Assembly (NCBI GenBank): GCA_025751475.1
Contig: JAOWLD010000002.1
Coordinates: forward strand, 1 to 64,000
Source: Rhodobacteraceae bacterium XHP0102
Lineage (GTDB): Bacteria; Pseudomonadota; Alphaproteobacteria; Rhodobacterales; Rhodobacteraceae
Direction: 5' to 3'
DNA: 64,000 bases
Made by a program: the position numbers and the translations under genes. This document shows, piece by piece, positions 37,619 through 47,115 of this stretch. The first letter of the stretch is position 1, and every line of letters begins with the position of its first letter. A model generated the notes under the pieces. The model had not been told where the DNA came from. It saw only the letters and a program-made list of their open reading frames with translations, and did no database searches.

Positions 37619-39538
37619 TCACGCCCGCTTCCCCATCACCTCCACCCCAAGCGTGGTCAGGACCTTGGTCACAATATCCTCGGCATTCATACGCGCGACC
37701 GCATACATATCGCGGGGATCGGCTTGGTCGATGAAAATATCCGGCAGCACCATGGAGCGGAATTTAATCCCCCGATCAAACACGCCTGTTTCCGCAAGAT
37801 GCTGCGCCACATGACTGCCAAAGCCGCCGATGGCACCTTCCTCAATCGTGATCAGCGCCTCGTGATGGCGGGCCAGTTGATCGATCAAACCCGTGTCCAG
37901 CGGCTTGGCAAATCGTGCGTCTGCAATCGTTGGGATAATGCCCTTCTGCGCCAAAACCTCCGCCGCTTCGCGCACCTCTTTCAGGCGTGTGCCGAAATTC
38001 AAAATCGCCACGCGATTGCCTTCCGCAATCATCCGCCCCTTGCCAATCTCAAGCGCAACCCCGCGCGCGGGCAAGTCTACCCCGACCCCCTCGCCGCGCG
38101 GGAAACGGAAGGCAGACGGGCGGTCGCCAATCTCAAGGGCGGTGCGCACCATATGCACCAGTTCGGCCTCATCGGCGGCGGCCATCACCACGAAATCGGG
38201 AAGGTTGGCCAGATAGGCAATGTCAAAACTGCCCGCGTGGGTGGCACCATCAGCCCCTACAAGCCCCGCTCGATCTATCGCAAAACGCACAGGTAGGCGC
38301 TGAATCGCCACATCATGCACGACTTGATCATAACCGCGTTGCAGGAAAGTCGAATAGAGCGCGCAAAAAGGCTTCAACCCGCCTGCGGCCATGCCAGCGC
38401 TAAAGGTCACCGCGTGCTGTTCGGCAATCCCCACATCAAAGCACCGCTCGGGAAATCGTTCGGCGAAGAGGTTCAAGCCTGTGCCATCTGGCATGGCCGC
38501 CGTCACCGCAGTGACCAGAGGATCGTCGGCGGCCTCAGCGATCAAAGCATCGGCAAAAACGCGCGTATAGGCAGGCGCGTTCGAGGGGGCCTTATGCTGC
38601 TTGCCCGTCACCACATCAAACCTCGCGGTGGCGTGACCGCGATCTGGACGATCTTCGGCATAGCCTTTGCCCTTTTTGGTGATGGCATGGATCAGCATCG
38701 GCCCATCCGCACGCGCCTTAACGGTGCGCAGAACCGCCAAAAGCTGCTCCATATCATGGCCATCAATCGGGCCGATGTAATCAAAGCCCAATTCCTCGAA
38801 CAATGTGCCGCCAACGGTTGCCGATTTCAGAAGTTCCTTTGCGCGCCGTGCACCCTGTTGGAACGGTTCAGGCAACAGCGACACCGCGCCCTTGGCCGCC
38901 GCTTTGAATTCCTGAAATGGCGCGCCTGCATAAAGCCGCGAAAGATAGGCGGACATCGCACCTGTTGGCGGGGCGATGGACATTTCATTATCGTTCAAAA
39001 TGACGATCAGGCGCTTCTTTAAATGACCCGCATTGTTAAGCGCCTCATAAGCCATGCCTGCGGAGATGGACCCATCACCGATAATCGCAACCGCGTCGCC
39101 AAGCCCCGTTTCACACGCCCCGCCCAAATCGCGCGCAACGGCAAAACCAAGCGCCGCCGAAATGGATGTAGAGCTGTGCGCGGCACCAAACGGATCATAG
39201 GGCGACTCGCTGCGCTTGGTGAAACCAGACAGGCCGTCCTTTTGGCGCAGGCTGCGGATACGATCGCGCCGGCCCGTGAGAATTTTATGCGGATAGCATT
39301 GATGGCTCACATCCCAGATGATCTTGTCTCGCGGTGCATCGAACACGGAATGAAGAGCCACGGTCAATTCCACCACACCCAAACCCGCGCCCAAGTGGCC
39401 ACCTGTCTCAGAGACGGCTGAAATGGTCTCGGCGCGCAATTCATCCGCAAGCCGTATCAAATCGCGATCAGAAAAACGCCGCAAATCCTGCGGGGATTTC
39501 ACCTGATCCAAGAGCGGGGTTTTCGGTCTATCAGTCAT
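37619..39538 (-). CDS. dxs: 1-deoxy-D-xylulose-5-phosphate synthase
   Basis: Dxs condenses pyruvate with glyceraldehyde 3-phosphate in a thiamine-diphosphate reaction. It opens the isoprenoid pathway and also supplies precursors of thiamine and pyridoxal. The thiamine-diphosphate motif [18 protein letters not shown] is at about 150-167, [11 protein letters not shown] lies before it, and the transketolase-like middle part has [13 protein letters not shown]. At 639 residues the length is normal. The frame is open to 39559, but the ATG at 39538 has GGAGG just upstream. ispA follows in the order seen in many alphaproteobacteria. Confidence 0.97.
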   Translation of the reverse strand: MTDRPKTPLLDQVKSPQDLRRFSDRDLIRLADELRAETISAVSETGGHLGAGLGVVELTVALHSVFDAPRDKIIWDVSHQCYPHKILTGRRDRIRSLRQKDGLSGFTKRSESPYDPFGAAHSSTSISAALGFAVARDLGGACETGLGDAVAIIGDGSISAGMAYEALNNAGHLKKRLIVILNDNEMSIAPPTGAMSAYLSRLYAGAPFQEFKAAAKGAVSLLPEPFQQGARRAKELLKSATVGGTLFEELGFDYIGPIDGHDMEQLLAVLRTVKARADGPMLIHAITKKGKGYAEDRPDRGHATARFDVVTGKQHKAPSNAPAYTRVFADALIAEAADDPLVTAVTAAMPDGTGLNLFAERFPERCFDVGIAEQHAVTFSAGMAAGGLKPFCALYSTFLQRGYDQVVHDVAIQRLPVRFAIDRAGLVGADGATHAGSFDIAYLANLPDFVVMAAADEAELVHMVRTALEIGDRPSAFRFPRGEGVGVDLPARGVALEIGKGRMIAEGNRVAILNFGTRLKEVREAAEVLAQKGIIPTIADARFAKPLDTGLIDQLARHHEALITIEEGAIGGFGSHVAQHLAETGVFDRGIKFRSMVLPDIFIDQADPRDMYAVARMNAEDIVTKVLTTLGVEVMGKRA

Positions 39539-39595
39539 TGGCCCTCCAGTTGTGGCCATATAGCCGTGGCACGGGCCAAGGGCAACGGATCACGC

Positions 39596-40474
39596 TTATC
39601 TGTCGCGGGAGATAATGAAACGGGCCAAAGCACGCAATGTATCGGCCTCTGCCCCATAAGACGCCAAAGCCGCCTCAGCATTTTGCACAAGTCGCGCGGC
39701 CTCGGATTTGGCACCCTCCAGACCCAAAAGCGTGACGAAGGTTGCTTTTCCCGCGTCCGCGTCCTTGCGCAGGGCTTTGCCCGCCTTGCTGCTGTCGCCC
39801 TCTACATCCAAGATGTCATCGGCAATCTGAAAGGCGAGGCCAATCGCCCGCGCATAAGCGCGCAACGCGGTTGGGTCTTGGCCCGCAAGTATCGCTGCCG
39901 CATGGGCGGGCCATTCCAACAAGGCCCCCGTTTTATTGCCCTGCAATTCGGTGATCTGCGTCAAACTCAAAGGGGTATCTGCGGTCTCGGCGGCAATATC
40001 CTGCGCCTGTCCCAAAACCATCCCGCGCGCGCCAGACGCCTCCGCCAGACTGGCGACCAAAGCGATCCGAACATCGGCTGGGCCAATCTCCTCGGCGGCC
40101 AAAAGCTCGAAAGCAAAGCTTTGCAGCGCATCGCCGGCAAGGACCGCAATGGCCTCGTTCCATTTCTTATGCACCGTGGGCTGACCACGGCGCAAATCGT
40201 CATCATCCATGCAGGGCAAATCATCGTGGATCAGGCTATAGGCATGGATGGCCTCCACCGCGGCCGCCGCATAAAGCGCGCGATGCTGCGGCACAGCGTA
40301 AAGCGCCGATGCCTCCAAAACCAAAAAACCGCGCAATCCTTTGCCGCCTTGCAAGGCATAGCGCATCGCCTCGGCAACATCATCCTGCCCAAACCGCGCC
40401 AGCGCCTCGGTCAGAAAACCACCAACCAAACGCGATTGTGCGGCCAAGCGGGTTTGAAAATCAGGGCCACCCAC
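39596..40474 (-). CDS. ispA: Polyprenyl diphosphate synthase (farnesyl diphosphate synthase)
   Basis: IspA elongates IPP and DMAPP to farnesyl (or geranylgeranyl) diphosphate. The first aspartate-rich motif is DDLPCMDDDD (about 83-92) with the RRGQPTVHKKW downstream. The second aspartate-rich motif is FQIADDILDVEGD (about 220-232). The 292 residues are the family's usual length. Product chain length cannot be read with certainty, but the segment before the first motif (SLIHDD) suits farnesyl. The start is a GTG 7 bp after the xseB stop. It lies with dxs and xseB. Confidence 0.94.
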   Translation of the reverse strand: MGGPDFQTRLAAQSRLVGGFLTEALARFGQDDVAEAMRYALQGGKGLRGFLVLEASALYAVPQHRALYAAAAVEAIHAYSLIHDDLPCMDDDDLRRGQPTVHKKWNEAIAVLAGDALQSFAFELLAAEEIGPADVRIALVASLAEASGARGMVLGQAQDIAAETADTPLSLTQITELQGNKTGALLEWPAHAAAILAGQDPTALRAYARAIGLAFQIADDILDVEGDSSKAGKALRKDADAGKATFVTLLGLEGAKSEAARLVQNAEAALASYGAEADTLRALARFIISRDR

Positions 40475-40480
40475 GCCTGT

Positions 40481-40726
40481 TCAAAGCCCGTCCACGGGGG
40501 TGCTGCCGATGGCTGCGCCCGTCCCGTCCAAAGTGATCTTCGAGACCTTTTCTTCGGCCTCTTTCAATTTGGCCTCGCAGCGCGCGCGCAGCGCGGCACC
40601 GCGTTCATAAAGGGAAATCGATTGGTCTAAGGGGACATCCCCGCGCTCCAATTTCGCCACCACATCCTCAAGCGCGCGTAAAGCCTCTTCAAAGCTCATC
40701 TGCGCAAGGTCTTTGTCATCCGTCAT
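40481..40726 (-). CDS. xseB: Exodeoxyribonuclease VII small subunit
   Basis: XseB is the small helical subunit of ExoVII, which degrades single-stranded DNA. The 81-residue protein has the signature FEEALRALEDVVAKLERGDVPLDQSISLYERGAAL. Its catalytic partner XseA is not in the window. It overlaps the end of the deacetylase-like gene by 4 bp and is followed 7 bp later by ispA. This xseB-ispA-dxs order is common in proteobacteria. Confidence 0.95.
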   Translation of the reverse strand: MTDDKDLAQMSFEEALRALEDVVAKLERGDVPLDQSISLYERGAALRARCEAKLKEAEEKVSKITLDGTGAAIGSTPVDGL

Positions 40727-41670
40727 TTCGAAACTTCCATCAATTCAGCAACATGGGCCGCAACGCTGCGTCCCAAGGCAGGGAGATCATAACCGCCCTC
40801 AAGCGCTGAGACCACCCGCCCCGCGCAATGGGTTTGAGCAAAAGCGCAAATTTCACGGGTCAACCACGCAAAATCGGCCTCATCCCACATCAGGTTGGCC
40901 AGCGGGTCATCGGTGTGCGCATCAAACCCCGCCGATATCAAGATCAGGTCAGGGGCGAATTCAGCCAAGCGCGGAAACACATCGCGCTTGTAAATTTGGC
41001 GCATCAGCGCCCCATCAGAATTCGGCGGCAAAGGCAGGTTTAAAATATTATTTGCCACGCCCGTCTCCCCGCGCGCCCCAGAACCTGGGTAAAGCGGTAT
41101 CTGATGAGAGGAGACAAACAAAGCGCGGGTTTCACGCCACAATAGGTCTTGCGTGCCATTTCCGTGATGCACATCGAAATCGATTACCGCAACCCGTCCT
41201 GCGCCAGCCCGCTCAAGCGCGTGCTTTGCCCCAATGGCGATAGACCCAAAAAGGCAAAATCCCATGGCCGTAGAGGTTTCTGCGTGATGGCCTGGTGGAC
41301 GGGTTAGCACAAAGGCATTATGGGCCTGCCCCGACATGACCGCATCAATGCCTGCGATCACCCCACCTACACCACAAAGCGCAGCGTGCCACGATGCAGG
41401 GGACAGGAATGTATCACCATCAAGGGCCACCGGCCCTGCGTCAGACCCAACCTCGGGCCGTGCCGCTTTGATCTTGTCGATATAGCTTTGCGGATGACAC
41501 AGCGCCAAATCGGCTTCACAGGCCAAAGGCGCCTCGCGCCGCACCAGATCCGCAAACTGCGGCAAGTCCAGATGCGCCGTGATGGCCGCAATCCGCCCGA
41601 CCTGTTCTGGGTGGCCTTCAGGGGTCAAATGATCCACAGAATACGGGTTTTCAAACACCCACGTTGCCAT
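40723..41670 (-). CDS. Histone-deacetylase-family hydrolase
   Basis: The 315-residue protein is a class II-like zinc deacetylase. The active site pair His128-His129 lies in RPPGHHAE. The zinc ligands are Asp166 and His168 in DFDVHHGNGTQ and an Asp in LISAGFDAHTDDPL. Bacterial members act on acetylated polyamines, acetoin-related substrates or unknown acyl compounds; the real substrate is unknown here. It is overlapped by one base by the response regulator gene upstream and overlaps xseB, so it is transcribed with both. Confidence 0.92.
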   Translation of the reverse strand: MATWVFENPYSVDHLTPEGHPEQVGRIAAITAHLDLPQFADLVRREAPLACEADLALCHPQSYIDKIKAARPEVGSDAGPVALDGDTFLSPASWHAALCGVGGVIAGIDAVMSGQAHNAFVLTRPPGHHAETSTAMGFCLFGSIAIGAKHALERAGAGRVAVIDFDVHHGNGTQDLLWRETRALFVSSHQIPLYPGSGARGETGVANNILNLPLPPNSDGALMRQIYKRDVFPRLAEFAPDLILISAGFDAHTDDPLANLMWDEADFAWLTREICAFAQTHCAGRVVSALEGGYDLPALGRSVAAHVAELMEVSK

Positions 41671-42383
41671 CAGTCTGGCACCAGCATATAGCCCGCACCG
41701 CGCACGGTTTGGAGATAGCGGGGCTGTTTCGGGTCGGTTTCGATTTTGCGGCGCAGACGGGTGATCTGAACATCAATCGCACGTTCCTGTGCGGGATCAG
41801 AACCCCCAACCTTATCGCGGACCAATTCCTCCACCAATTGCTGTCGCGTCACAGATCGATTGGCATGAGTTGCAAAAATACGCATCAACGCCGCTTCTGT
41901 TGCCGTCAGGCGCAAAGGTTGTTCCCCCTGCCACAGCTCGCCTCGGTCAATATCAAAGCGAATCTGGCCAAGGTGAAGCAGTTTGGGCAAATTTTGACTG
42001 GTTTCGGCCTGTGGCATGCGCCGCAAGATGGCCCCAATACGCAAAAGCAGTTCTTTTGGTTCAAAAGGTTTCGGCAGATAGTCATCCGCCCCTGCCTCGA
42101 AACCAGCGATACGGTCTTGAGCCTCGCCTTTTGCTGTCAATAGAAGGATCGGGCAATCCATCACCTTGCGCAAATCTTGCGTCAAGGAAATACCGTCCTC
42201 ACCTGGCATCATCACATCGAGAACGATCAGATCAAAATCCAAGCCCTGCAACAGGCGCCGGGCCTGCGCCGCATCACGGGCAACACTGGCGAGAAAGCCA
42301 TTTCGCATAAGGAATTTCTGCAGCAAGGCGCGGATGCGCTCGTCATCATCCACGATCAAGATGTGCGGGGATGTGTCTAACAT
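41670..42383 (-). CDS. petR: OmpR-family response regulator, PetR-like
   Basis: The 237-residue regulator has a receiver with an acidic DDD at 12-14 and the phospho-acceptor Asp56 in IVLDVMMPGEDG. The C-terminal winged helix ends DVQITRLRRKIETDPKQPRYLQTVRGAGYMLV. With the MarR-like gene next to it, the pair matches petP-petR of Rhodobacter capsulatus, where PetR is needed for cytochrome bc1 expression. The pet operon itself is not in the window. No dedicated kinase gene is next to it. The gene symbol is offered from this pairing, not from a tested function. Confidence 0.7.
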   Translation of the reverse strand: MLDTSPHILIVDDDERIRALLQKFLMRNGFLASVARDAAQARRLLQGLDFDLIVLDVMMPGEDGISLTQDLRKVMDCPILLLTAKGEAQDRIAGFEAGADDYLPKPFEPKELLLRIGAILRRMPQAETSQNLPKLLHLGQIRFDIDRGELWQGEQPLRLTATEAALMRIFATHANRSVTRQQLVEELVRDKVGGSDPAQERAIDVQITRLRRKIETDPKQPRYLQTVRGAGYMLVPD

Positions 42384-42384
42384 A

Positions 42385-42894
42385 TCAATTCTCTTGGCCC
42401 GCTTGGAAATGCCGCTGCATTTCAGGGTCCATCATCTGCTCCAGCACCGCACGAAAACCTGCCACCGCCTCTGGTCCTGCATTGCGGAAAGCTGTGCGCA
42501 TCCGATTGCGCTGCGCCTCAGACAATTCCCGTTCCAGCTTTGAACCCGCTTCGGTAAGATAAAGATGTCGCTCGCGCTTGTCTTGGACACCAACGCGGCT
42601 TTCCACCAAGCCATCCGCAATTAAGCTGCGCAAAACGCGGTTCAGTGATTGCTTGGTGACACCGAGAATGTTCAGCAGGTTGTTCACGGTCGTCCCAGGC
42701 GTGCGATTGATAAAATGAATCGCGCGATGATGTGCGCGGCCATATTCGTAGTTTTGCAAAATCCGATCTGGATCCGCCGTGAAGCCCCGATAGGCAAAAA
42801 ACATTGCCTCGATGCCGCGGCGCAACTGCTCATCCGTCAAGAACAGCAGGCTTTCGCCTGTGCCGATTGAGTTGCTGATTGCACGCTCTGCCAT
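42385..42894 (-). CDS. petP: MarR-family transcriptional regulator, PetP-like
   Basis: The 169-residue protein is a winged-helix MarR-type regulator. The DNA-binding core has TPGTTVNNLLNILGVTKQSLNRVLRSLIADGLVES followed by DKRERHLYLTEAG. The order MarR-like gene then OmpR-like gene, with only one base between them, matches petP-petR of Rhodobacter capsulatus. The frame is open to 43194, but the ATG at 42894 follows GGGAGG. Its 5' region faces ilvE, and the 191 bp between is the shared control region. Confidence 0.72.
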   Translation of the reverse strand: MAERAISNSIGTGESLLFLTDEQLRRGIEAMFFAYRGFTADPDRILQNYEYGRAHHRAIHFINRTPGTTVNNLLNILGVTKQSLNRVLRSLIADGLVESRVGVQDKRERHLYLTEAGSKLERELSEAQRNRMRTAFRNAGPEAVAGFRAVLEQMMDPEMQRHFQAGQEN

Positions 42895-43085
42895 CTGAAC
42901 CTCCCACATCGCTCCATCTTTTGAGCGGTCATCACAGTTTATGTCAGCCTTGTTGACTTTCCAAGAATCAATTGTTACCGATTTCCCAGTTTTGCGAAAT
43001 ATTATGTCCGAAACGGTCATATTTTGCACAACATTCATAAAATGGCGCGCGCGCAGCGCCCAGAATGAGAAATAGGATTGGTAAG
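42895..43085. promoter_or_regulatory. Divergent petP-like/ilvE control region
   Basis: This AT-rich 191-bp gap separates two divergent start codons. On the plus strand TTGACT (42956-42961) and TACCGA lie 17 bp apart and could drive ilvE, but the -10 is poor. No perfect dyad is evident. Nothing here shows how the regulator genes respond. Confidence 0.35.
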
Positions 43086-43955
43086 ATGAGCGGCAGCTAC
43101 GATAACCGCGATGGTCAGATCTGGTTGGATGGGTCATTGGTCGATTGGCGCGATGCCAATGTGCATATTTTAACTCATGCGATGCATTATGCATCCTCTG
43201 TTTTCGAGGGGGAGCGCGCCTATGGTGGTAAGATTTTCCTCAGCCGCGCCCATTCAGAAAGGCTGCATTTTTCTGCGGGCCAGTTGGATTTTGAAATTCC
43301 CTTCAGCATTGACGAGATTGAGGCCGCAAAGGCCGAAGTGCTTGCTGCAAATGGTCTGAGCGATGCCTATGTGCGCGCGGTTGCATGGCGCGGCGCAGGC
43401 GAAGATATGGGCGTTTCTTCTCGCCGCAATCCTGTGCGCCTCGCGATAGCGGCGTGGGGCTGGGGCAATTACTATGGTGATGCCAAAACCAAAGGCGCAA
43501 AACTTGATATCGCGCGCTGGAAACGCCCCTCGCCCGAAACCGCCCCAAGCCACGCGAAAGCCGCTGGTCTTTATATGATCTGCACCATGTCCAAACATGA
43601 GGCCGAAGCGAAAGGCTGCTCTGATGCGATGATGTTCGATTATCGCGGCTATGTGGCAGAAGCGACAGGTGCGAATATTTTCTTTGTCAAAGATGGCGAA
43701 GTGCACACACCCAAGCCAGATTGCTTTCTCAATGGCCTGACCCGCCAGACGGTTATCGGTATGCTGAATGAACGCCAGATCAAAGTTCATGAGCGTCATA
43801 TCATGCCCGAAGAATTAGAAGGGTTTGAACAGTGCTGGCTCACGGGCACAGCCGCCGAGGTAACCCCAGTTGGACAGATCGGGGATTACAATTTCGAGGT
43901 GGGCGCCATGGTGCGGGACATCTCGGACGCCTATGAAAAACTCGTTCGCGCCTAA
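43086..43955 (+). CDS. ilvE: Branched-chain amino acid aminotransferase
   Basis: IlvE is the PLP transaminase that makes valine, leucine and isoleucine from their 2-oxo acids. The catalytic Lys158 lies in APSHAKAAGLYMI. The class IV features SSVFEGERAYGG at the N terminus, FDYRGYVAEATGANIFFV and the phosphate-binding GLTRQTVI segment are present. At 289 residues it has the usual length. The frame is open to 43065, but the ATG at 43086 gives the conserved start. The strong terminator that follows separates it from the DUF2794 gene. Confidence 0.93.
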   Translation: MSGSYDNRDGQIWLDGSLVDWRDANVHILTHAMHYASSVFEGERAYGGKIFLSRAHSERLHFSAGQLDFEIPFSIDEIEAAKAEVLAANGLSDAYVRAVAWRGAGEDMGVSSRRNPVRLAIAAWGWGNYYGDAKTKGAKLDIARWKRPSPETAPSHAKAAGLYMICTMSKHEAEAKGCSDAMMFDYRGYVAEATGANIFFVKDGEVHTPKPDCFLNGLTRQTVIGMLNERQIKVHERHIMPEELEGFEQCWLTGTAAEVTPVGQIGDYNFEVGAMVRDISDAYEKLVRA

Positions 43956-43972
43956 GCGCACATAACCATCGC

Positions 43973-44007
43973 AGCCCGCAAGACCATCTCGTCTTGCGGG
44001 CTTTTTT
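43973..44007 (+). terminator. Rho-independent terminator of ilvE
   Basis: A perfect 12-bp stem (AGCCCGCAAGAC and its complement) has a 6-base loop and is followed by six T. It begins 18 bp after the ilvE stop. Confidence 0.9.
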
Positions 44008-44051
44008 ATGATCTTCCTTGCATTTCACATATTTCATGCCACGATCATGGG

Positions 44052-44399
44052 ATGGTGATGCATATTCAATCCTTCGGCGCTTCCCATATCCCCGAAAAGG
44101 TCGCCTTTGATCGTGGCGAATTATCGGTGATCCTGTCGCTTTATGGTCGCATGGTTGCGGCAGGGGAGTGGCGCGATTACGCAATGTCTCTGCTGTCTGA
44201 TGTTGCGATTTTTTCGGTCTTTCGCCGCACAGCGGAACACCCGATGTATCGCATTGAAAAGCGCCCGAAACTGGCCAACAAACAGGGGATGTATGCGGTG
44301 ATCGGAATGGATGGCCGCATCCTCAAACGCGGCCATGACCTGCGCAATGTCCTGCGGGTTCTGGAACGAAAATTGATCCGCGCGATCGAGGACGAATGA
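44052..44399 (+). CDS. DUF2794 family protein
   Basis: The 115-residue protein has the DUF2794 core: FDRGELSVILSLYGRMVAAGEWRDYAMSLLSDVAIFSVFRR at about 19-59 and a C-terminal QGMYAVIGMDGRILKRGHDLRNVLRVLE. The family is confined mostly to alphaproteobacteria and has no known function. No signal peptide or membrane helix is seen. There is an ATG at 44052 and another at 44058, and no strong ribosome-binding site decides between them. It is convergent with the NlpC/P60 gene, 4 bp away. Confidence 0.85.
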   Translation: MVMHIQSFGASHIPEKVAFDRGELSVILSLYGRMVAAGEWRDYAMSLLSDVAIFSVFRRTAEHPMYRIEKRPKLANKQGMYAVIGMDGRILKRGHDLRNVLRVLERKLIRAIEDE

Positions 44400-44403
44400 C
44401 CCA

Positions 44404-45252
44404 CTATTCGATCAAGACGTGTTTGCGCGCGGTGATCTCCCCGCCGCCCGCATTTCTGATCCTCGCCTCTGCATGGGACAACGGCTCATAGGCCACGGCC
44501 ATGTGGTGGGCATTTGCGTGCAGCAGCATCTCGTCATCCGCCATGATCCCGACATGGCCTTTCCAGAATACAAGGTCACCACGGCGCAACGGCACATCCT
44601 CGGGCAGAAGCGCGCCAAGCGCGGCCTCTTGTTGGTCACTGTCCCGCGGGCAGTCCTGACCGCAGGCGCGCATGGCCAACTGGATAAGCCCCGAACAATC
44701 AATGCCCCATCGACTGCTGCCGCCCCACAGATATGGCGTGCCCAAGAACAAATCTGCAACGCCGACCGTGTCCGAAAACCGCGCCTTGAGGGGGCGCAGA
44801 TGTGATTTTGGCACATGATGCCCTGTATGAATGCGGTGGAAATTCTCTCCCTCCTGAGCGGGTTCAACCACATTGACCCGTGCGCCAAAAAAGATTGAGA
44901 CATCTGGGGGCGATTTAATATCGGGGCGGGGGTAGAGATGGGTTGCGGGGGCCGTAACCCAATGGGTCACGGCGCTTTCGGCACTGAGCGCTTGCGCCAG
45001 AATATAGCCCACTTGGCCGTCCCGTTCAGCCTGACCAAACACCTGACCATCGCGCGTCTCAAGGGCCAGAAAGCGCTCGCCAAACAAAAGCTGGCTGGCC
45101 CGCGCGCCTTTCGGCTCGGTCATGATATTGGCCAAAGGTTGCTGCACTGTCATCCATGTGCCGTCCACAAATTCATCCGCGATGACCTGCCCTTGCAAAC
45201 CAGACAAGGCGACACGGCCGTTGCTTGGGGTGATCCGAGGGTCGCTTTGCAT
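44404..45252 (-). CDS. NlpC/P60-family cysteine peptidase
   Basis: The 282-residue protein has SH3-like N-terminal parts and a C-terminal NlpC/P60 domain. The catalytic Cys186 lies in WGIDCSGLIQ and the His in WKGHVGIMADD. An LFLGTPYLWGGSS segment just before is typical of C40 peptidases that cut peptidoglycan peptides. I see no signal peptide, which would suggest action on recycled peptides in the cytoplasm. It follows the aminopeptidase gene by 3 bp, and the two could act together on cell-wall peptides. Confidence 0.88.
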   Translation of the reverse strand: MQSDPRITPSNGRVALSGLQGQVIADEFVDGTWMTVQQPLANIMTEPKGARASQLLFGERFLALETRDGQVFGQAERDGQVGYILAQALSAESAVTHWVTAPATHLYPRPDIKSPPDVSIFFGARVNVVEPAQEGENFHRIHTGHHVPKSHLRPLKARFSDTVGVADLFLGTPYLWGGSSRWGIDCSGLIQLAMRACGQDCPRDSDQQEAALGALLPEDVPLRRGDLVFWKGHVGIMADDEMLLHANAHHMAVAYEPLSHAEARIRNAGGGEITARKHVLIE

Positions 45253-45255
45253 GGC

Positions 45256-46665
45256 CTAAACCCCCTGCGCCAAAACCGCGAATAGCGCGCGGATACCCTG
45301 ACCCAAGCCACCTTTGGGGCGCGCTGGTGCATCGCTGGGCTGCCATGCGAAAATGTCGAAATGGCAATAGCGCGCTGCGCCACCCGTAAACCTGCGCAAA
45401 AACAGGGCCGCGGTGATGGACCCCGCCATTCCGCCTGATGGGGCATTGTCCAAATCGGCAATCCCAGGCTCGATCATCGCCTCATAGGGCGTATGAAATG
45501 GCATCCGCCAAACAGGATCAAATTGCGCGGGGCCAGCGGCGCTGATCTGGGCGGCCAACGTGTCGTCATCGGTATAGAACGGCGCAAGGTCAGGGCCAAC
45601 CGCCACCCGCGCGGCCCCCGTCAACGTGGCCATGGAGATCATCAAATCAGGCGCATCCTCTGCGCCAAGTGCCAAAGCATCGGCCAAAACCAAACGTCCC
45701 TCTGCATCGGTATTGTTGATCTCCACCGTTACGCCATTGCGCGCAGTCAGAATATCACCGGGACGAAAGGCCGAGCCATCCACCGCGTTTTCCACGGCAG
45801 GGATCAGCACGCGCAAGCGTATGTTCAGCCCTGCATCCATAATCATCTGCGCAAGGCCCAGAACATTGGCCGCACCACCCATGTCCTTTTTCATGGTGCC
45901 CATCGAGGAACCAGGTTTCAGGTTCAAGCCGCCTGTGTCAAAACAAACGCCTTTGCCAACAAGGGTGATTTTTGGCCCATCCCCCCCCCATGACATATCA
46001 ATCAAACGGGGGTTGCGCGGGCTTGCGCGGCCGACCGTGTGGATCATCGGGAAATTCTGCTCTAACAAAGCATCGCCTTCGATCACGGAAAACTTTGCCT
46101 TGTAACGGTTGGCCAACTCCCGCGCTACCGCTTCCAACTCAGCAGGCCCCATGTCTTGGGCGGGGGTGTTGATCAAATCGCGCAAACGATATTCGGCATC
46201 TGCAATGCGTTCCAGATGTGCGGTATCCGTGCCTTGAACAGGCAAAAGCGCGGCTTGGCACGGCGGCTTTTTGCGATAGCGCTCAAACTGATAGCCCGCC
46301 AATAGATATCCAAGCGCCACCTCATCCCGCAATGGTGCCGCGTGGTTGGCCAAAGCATCGGGATCGATTTGATACAAGCCCTTCGGCAAGGCCGCGATGG
46401 CAGCGCCCGCTGCAAACCGCCGTCTCAGCCGATCTGTTGCCTGTCCGACCCCCAGCAAGACCATGGCAAGCCCGCCCTGCGCATCAGGCACCAGACAGGT
46501 TTCCCCAAGCGCAGCATCAAAACCCACGCTTTCAACCCAATGTCGTGCGGATGGGGAAAGCGCCGCCAAAGCCGCTTCCAATCCATCGGGCGCAATCGGA
46601 TACAGTGGCACTGCCGCATCGGCGGATGGGTCATCACAAGAGGCAAAGCGCGGGGGATTTGACAT
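45256..46665 (-). CDS. Leucyl aminopeptidase-like (M17) peptidase
   Basis: The 469-residue protein is an M17 dinuclear metallopeptidase. The metal-binding core has GKGVCFDTGGLNLKPGSSM (about 235-253), MKKDMGGAANVLG and the signature NTDAEGRLVLADAL (about 319-332). Family members remove N-terminal residues from peptides in the cytosol. The N-terminal domain is shorter than in classical PepA. The frame is open to 46734, but the ATG at 46665 gives MSNPPRFASC. The NlpC/P60 gene follows directly, so both may recycle cell-wall or other peptides. Confidence 0.9.
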   Translation of the reverse strand: MSNPPRFASCDDPSADAAVPLYPIAPDGLEAALAALSPSARHWVESVGFDAALGETCLVPDAQGGLAMVLLGVGQATDRLRRRFAAGAAIAALPKGLYQIDPDALANHAAPLRDEVALGYLLAGYQFERYRKKPPCQAALLPVQGTDTAHLERIADAEYRLRDLINTPAQDMGPAELEAVARELANRYKAKFSVIEGDALLEQNFPMIHTVGRASPRNPRLIDMSWGGDGPKITLVGKGVCFDTGGLNLKPGSSMGTMKKDMGGAANVLGLAQMIMDAGLNIRLRVLIPAVENAVDGSAFRPGDILTARNGVTVEINNTDAEGRLVLADALALGAEDAPDLMISMATLTGAARVAVGPDLAPFYTDDDTLAAQISAAGPAQFDPVWRMPFHTPYEAMIEPGIADLDNAPSGGMAGSITAALFLRRFTGGAARYCHFDIFAWQPSDAPARPKGGLGQGIRALFAVLAQGV

Positions 46666-46740
46666 TGGGCCATTCCTTTGGGGTAAAGCAAATATCGCTT
46701 TCCCCCAAAGTAACAAGCGCAACACGCGCTGCAAGAGCGA

Positions 46741-47115
46741 TCACACACTCATGTCCTCAATATCGTATATTGCATAAACCGATCGCTCACCCACACGGCG
46801 CAATCGCGCCAACGTGGCGCTGATGGCGGGCGTGTCTTGGCGGGTCATAGCAAGCTGCACATCCCGCGCCACCCGTGCCAAGGTGGCCATGCCAATTTTG
46901 CCAGCAGCTTCGGCAATTTGTGACACGATTTCCCTACGCCCGATGGGACAGTCGACAGCATCAATCTGCGCCAAGGCAATCATGATCCGTTCCAATCCTA
47001 CGGCCACTTCATATTCTGCTTGCGCTTCGCCAATATCGCGGCACAGCCGCTCTAACCTGTCGGGATCAAACCGCGCAGGCTCCTCGAAACGCAAGACGGT
47101 CACCACTTCCGTCAT
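46741..47115 (-). CDS. Small helical protein of unknown function
   Basis: I do not recognise this 124-residue protein. It starts MTEVVTVLRFEEPARF and is predicted mostly helical, with LERLCRDIGEAQAEYEVAVGLE and IGRREIVSQIAEAAGKIGM segments. The helices have some likeness to an Hpt bundle, but the phospho-accepting HxxKG motif is missing. It is cytoplasmic by sequence. The frame extends to 47187, but the ATG at 47115 gives the most likely start. It is divergent from the carbonic anhydrase gene and lies 75 bp upstream of the aminopeptidase gene. Confidence 0.6.
   Translation of the reverse strand: MTEVVTVLRFEEPARFDPDRLERLCRDIGEAQAEYEVAVGLERIMIALAQIDAVDCPIGRREIVSQIAEAAGKIGMATLARVARDVQLAMTRQDTPAISATLARLRRVGERSVYAIYDIEDMSV

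Noticed and set aside
39566-40630. A 354-codon open frame on the plus strand across ispA and xseB
   Set aside because: Its composition is that of the reverse strand of ispA, whose aspartate-rich motifs are certain.
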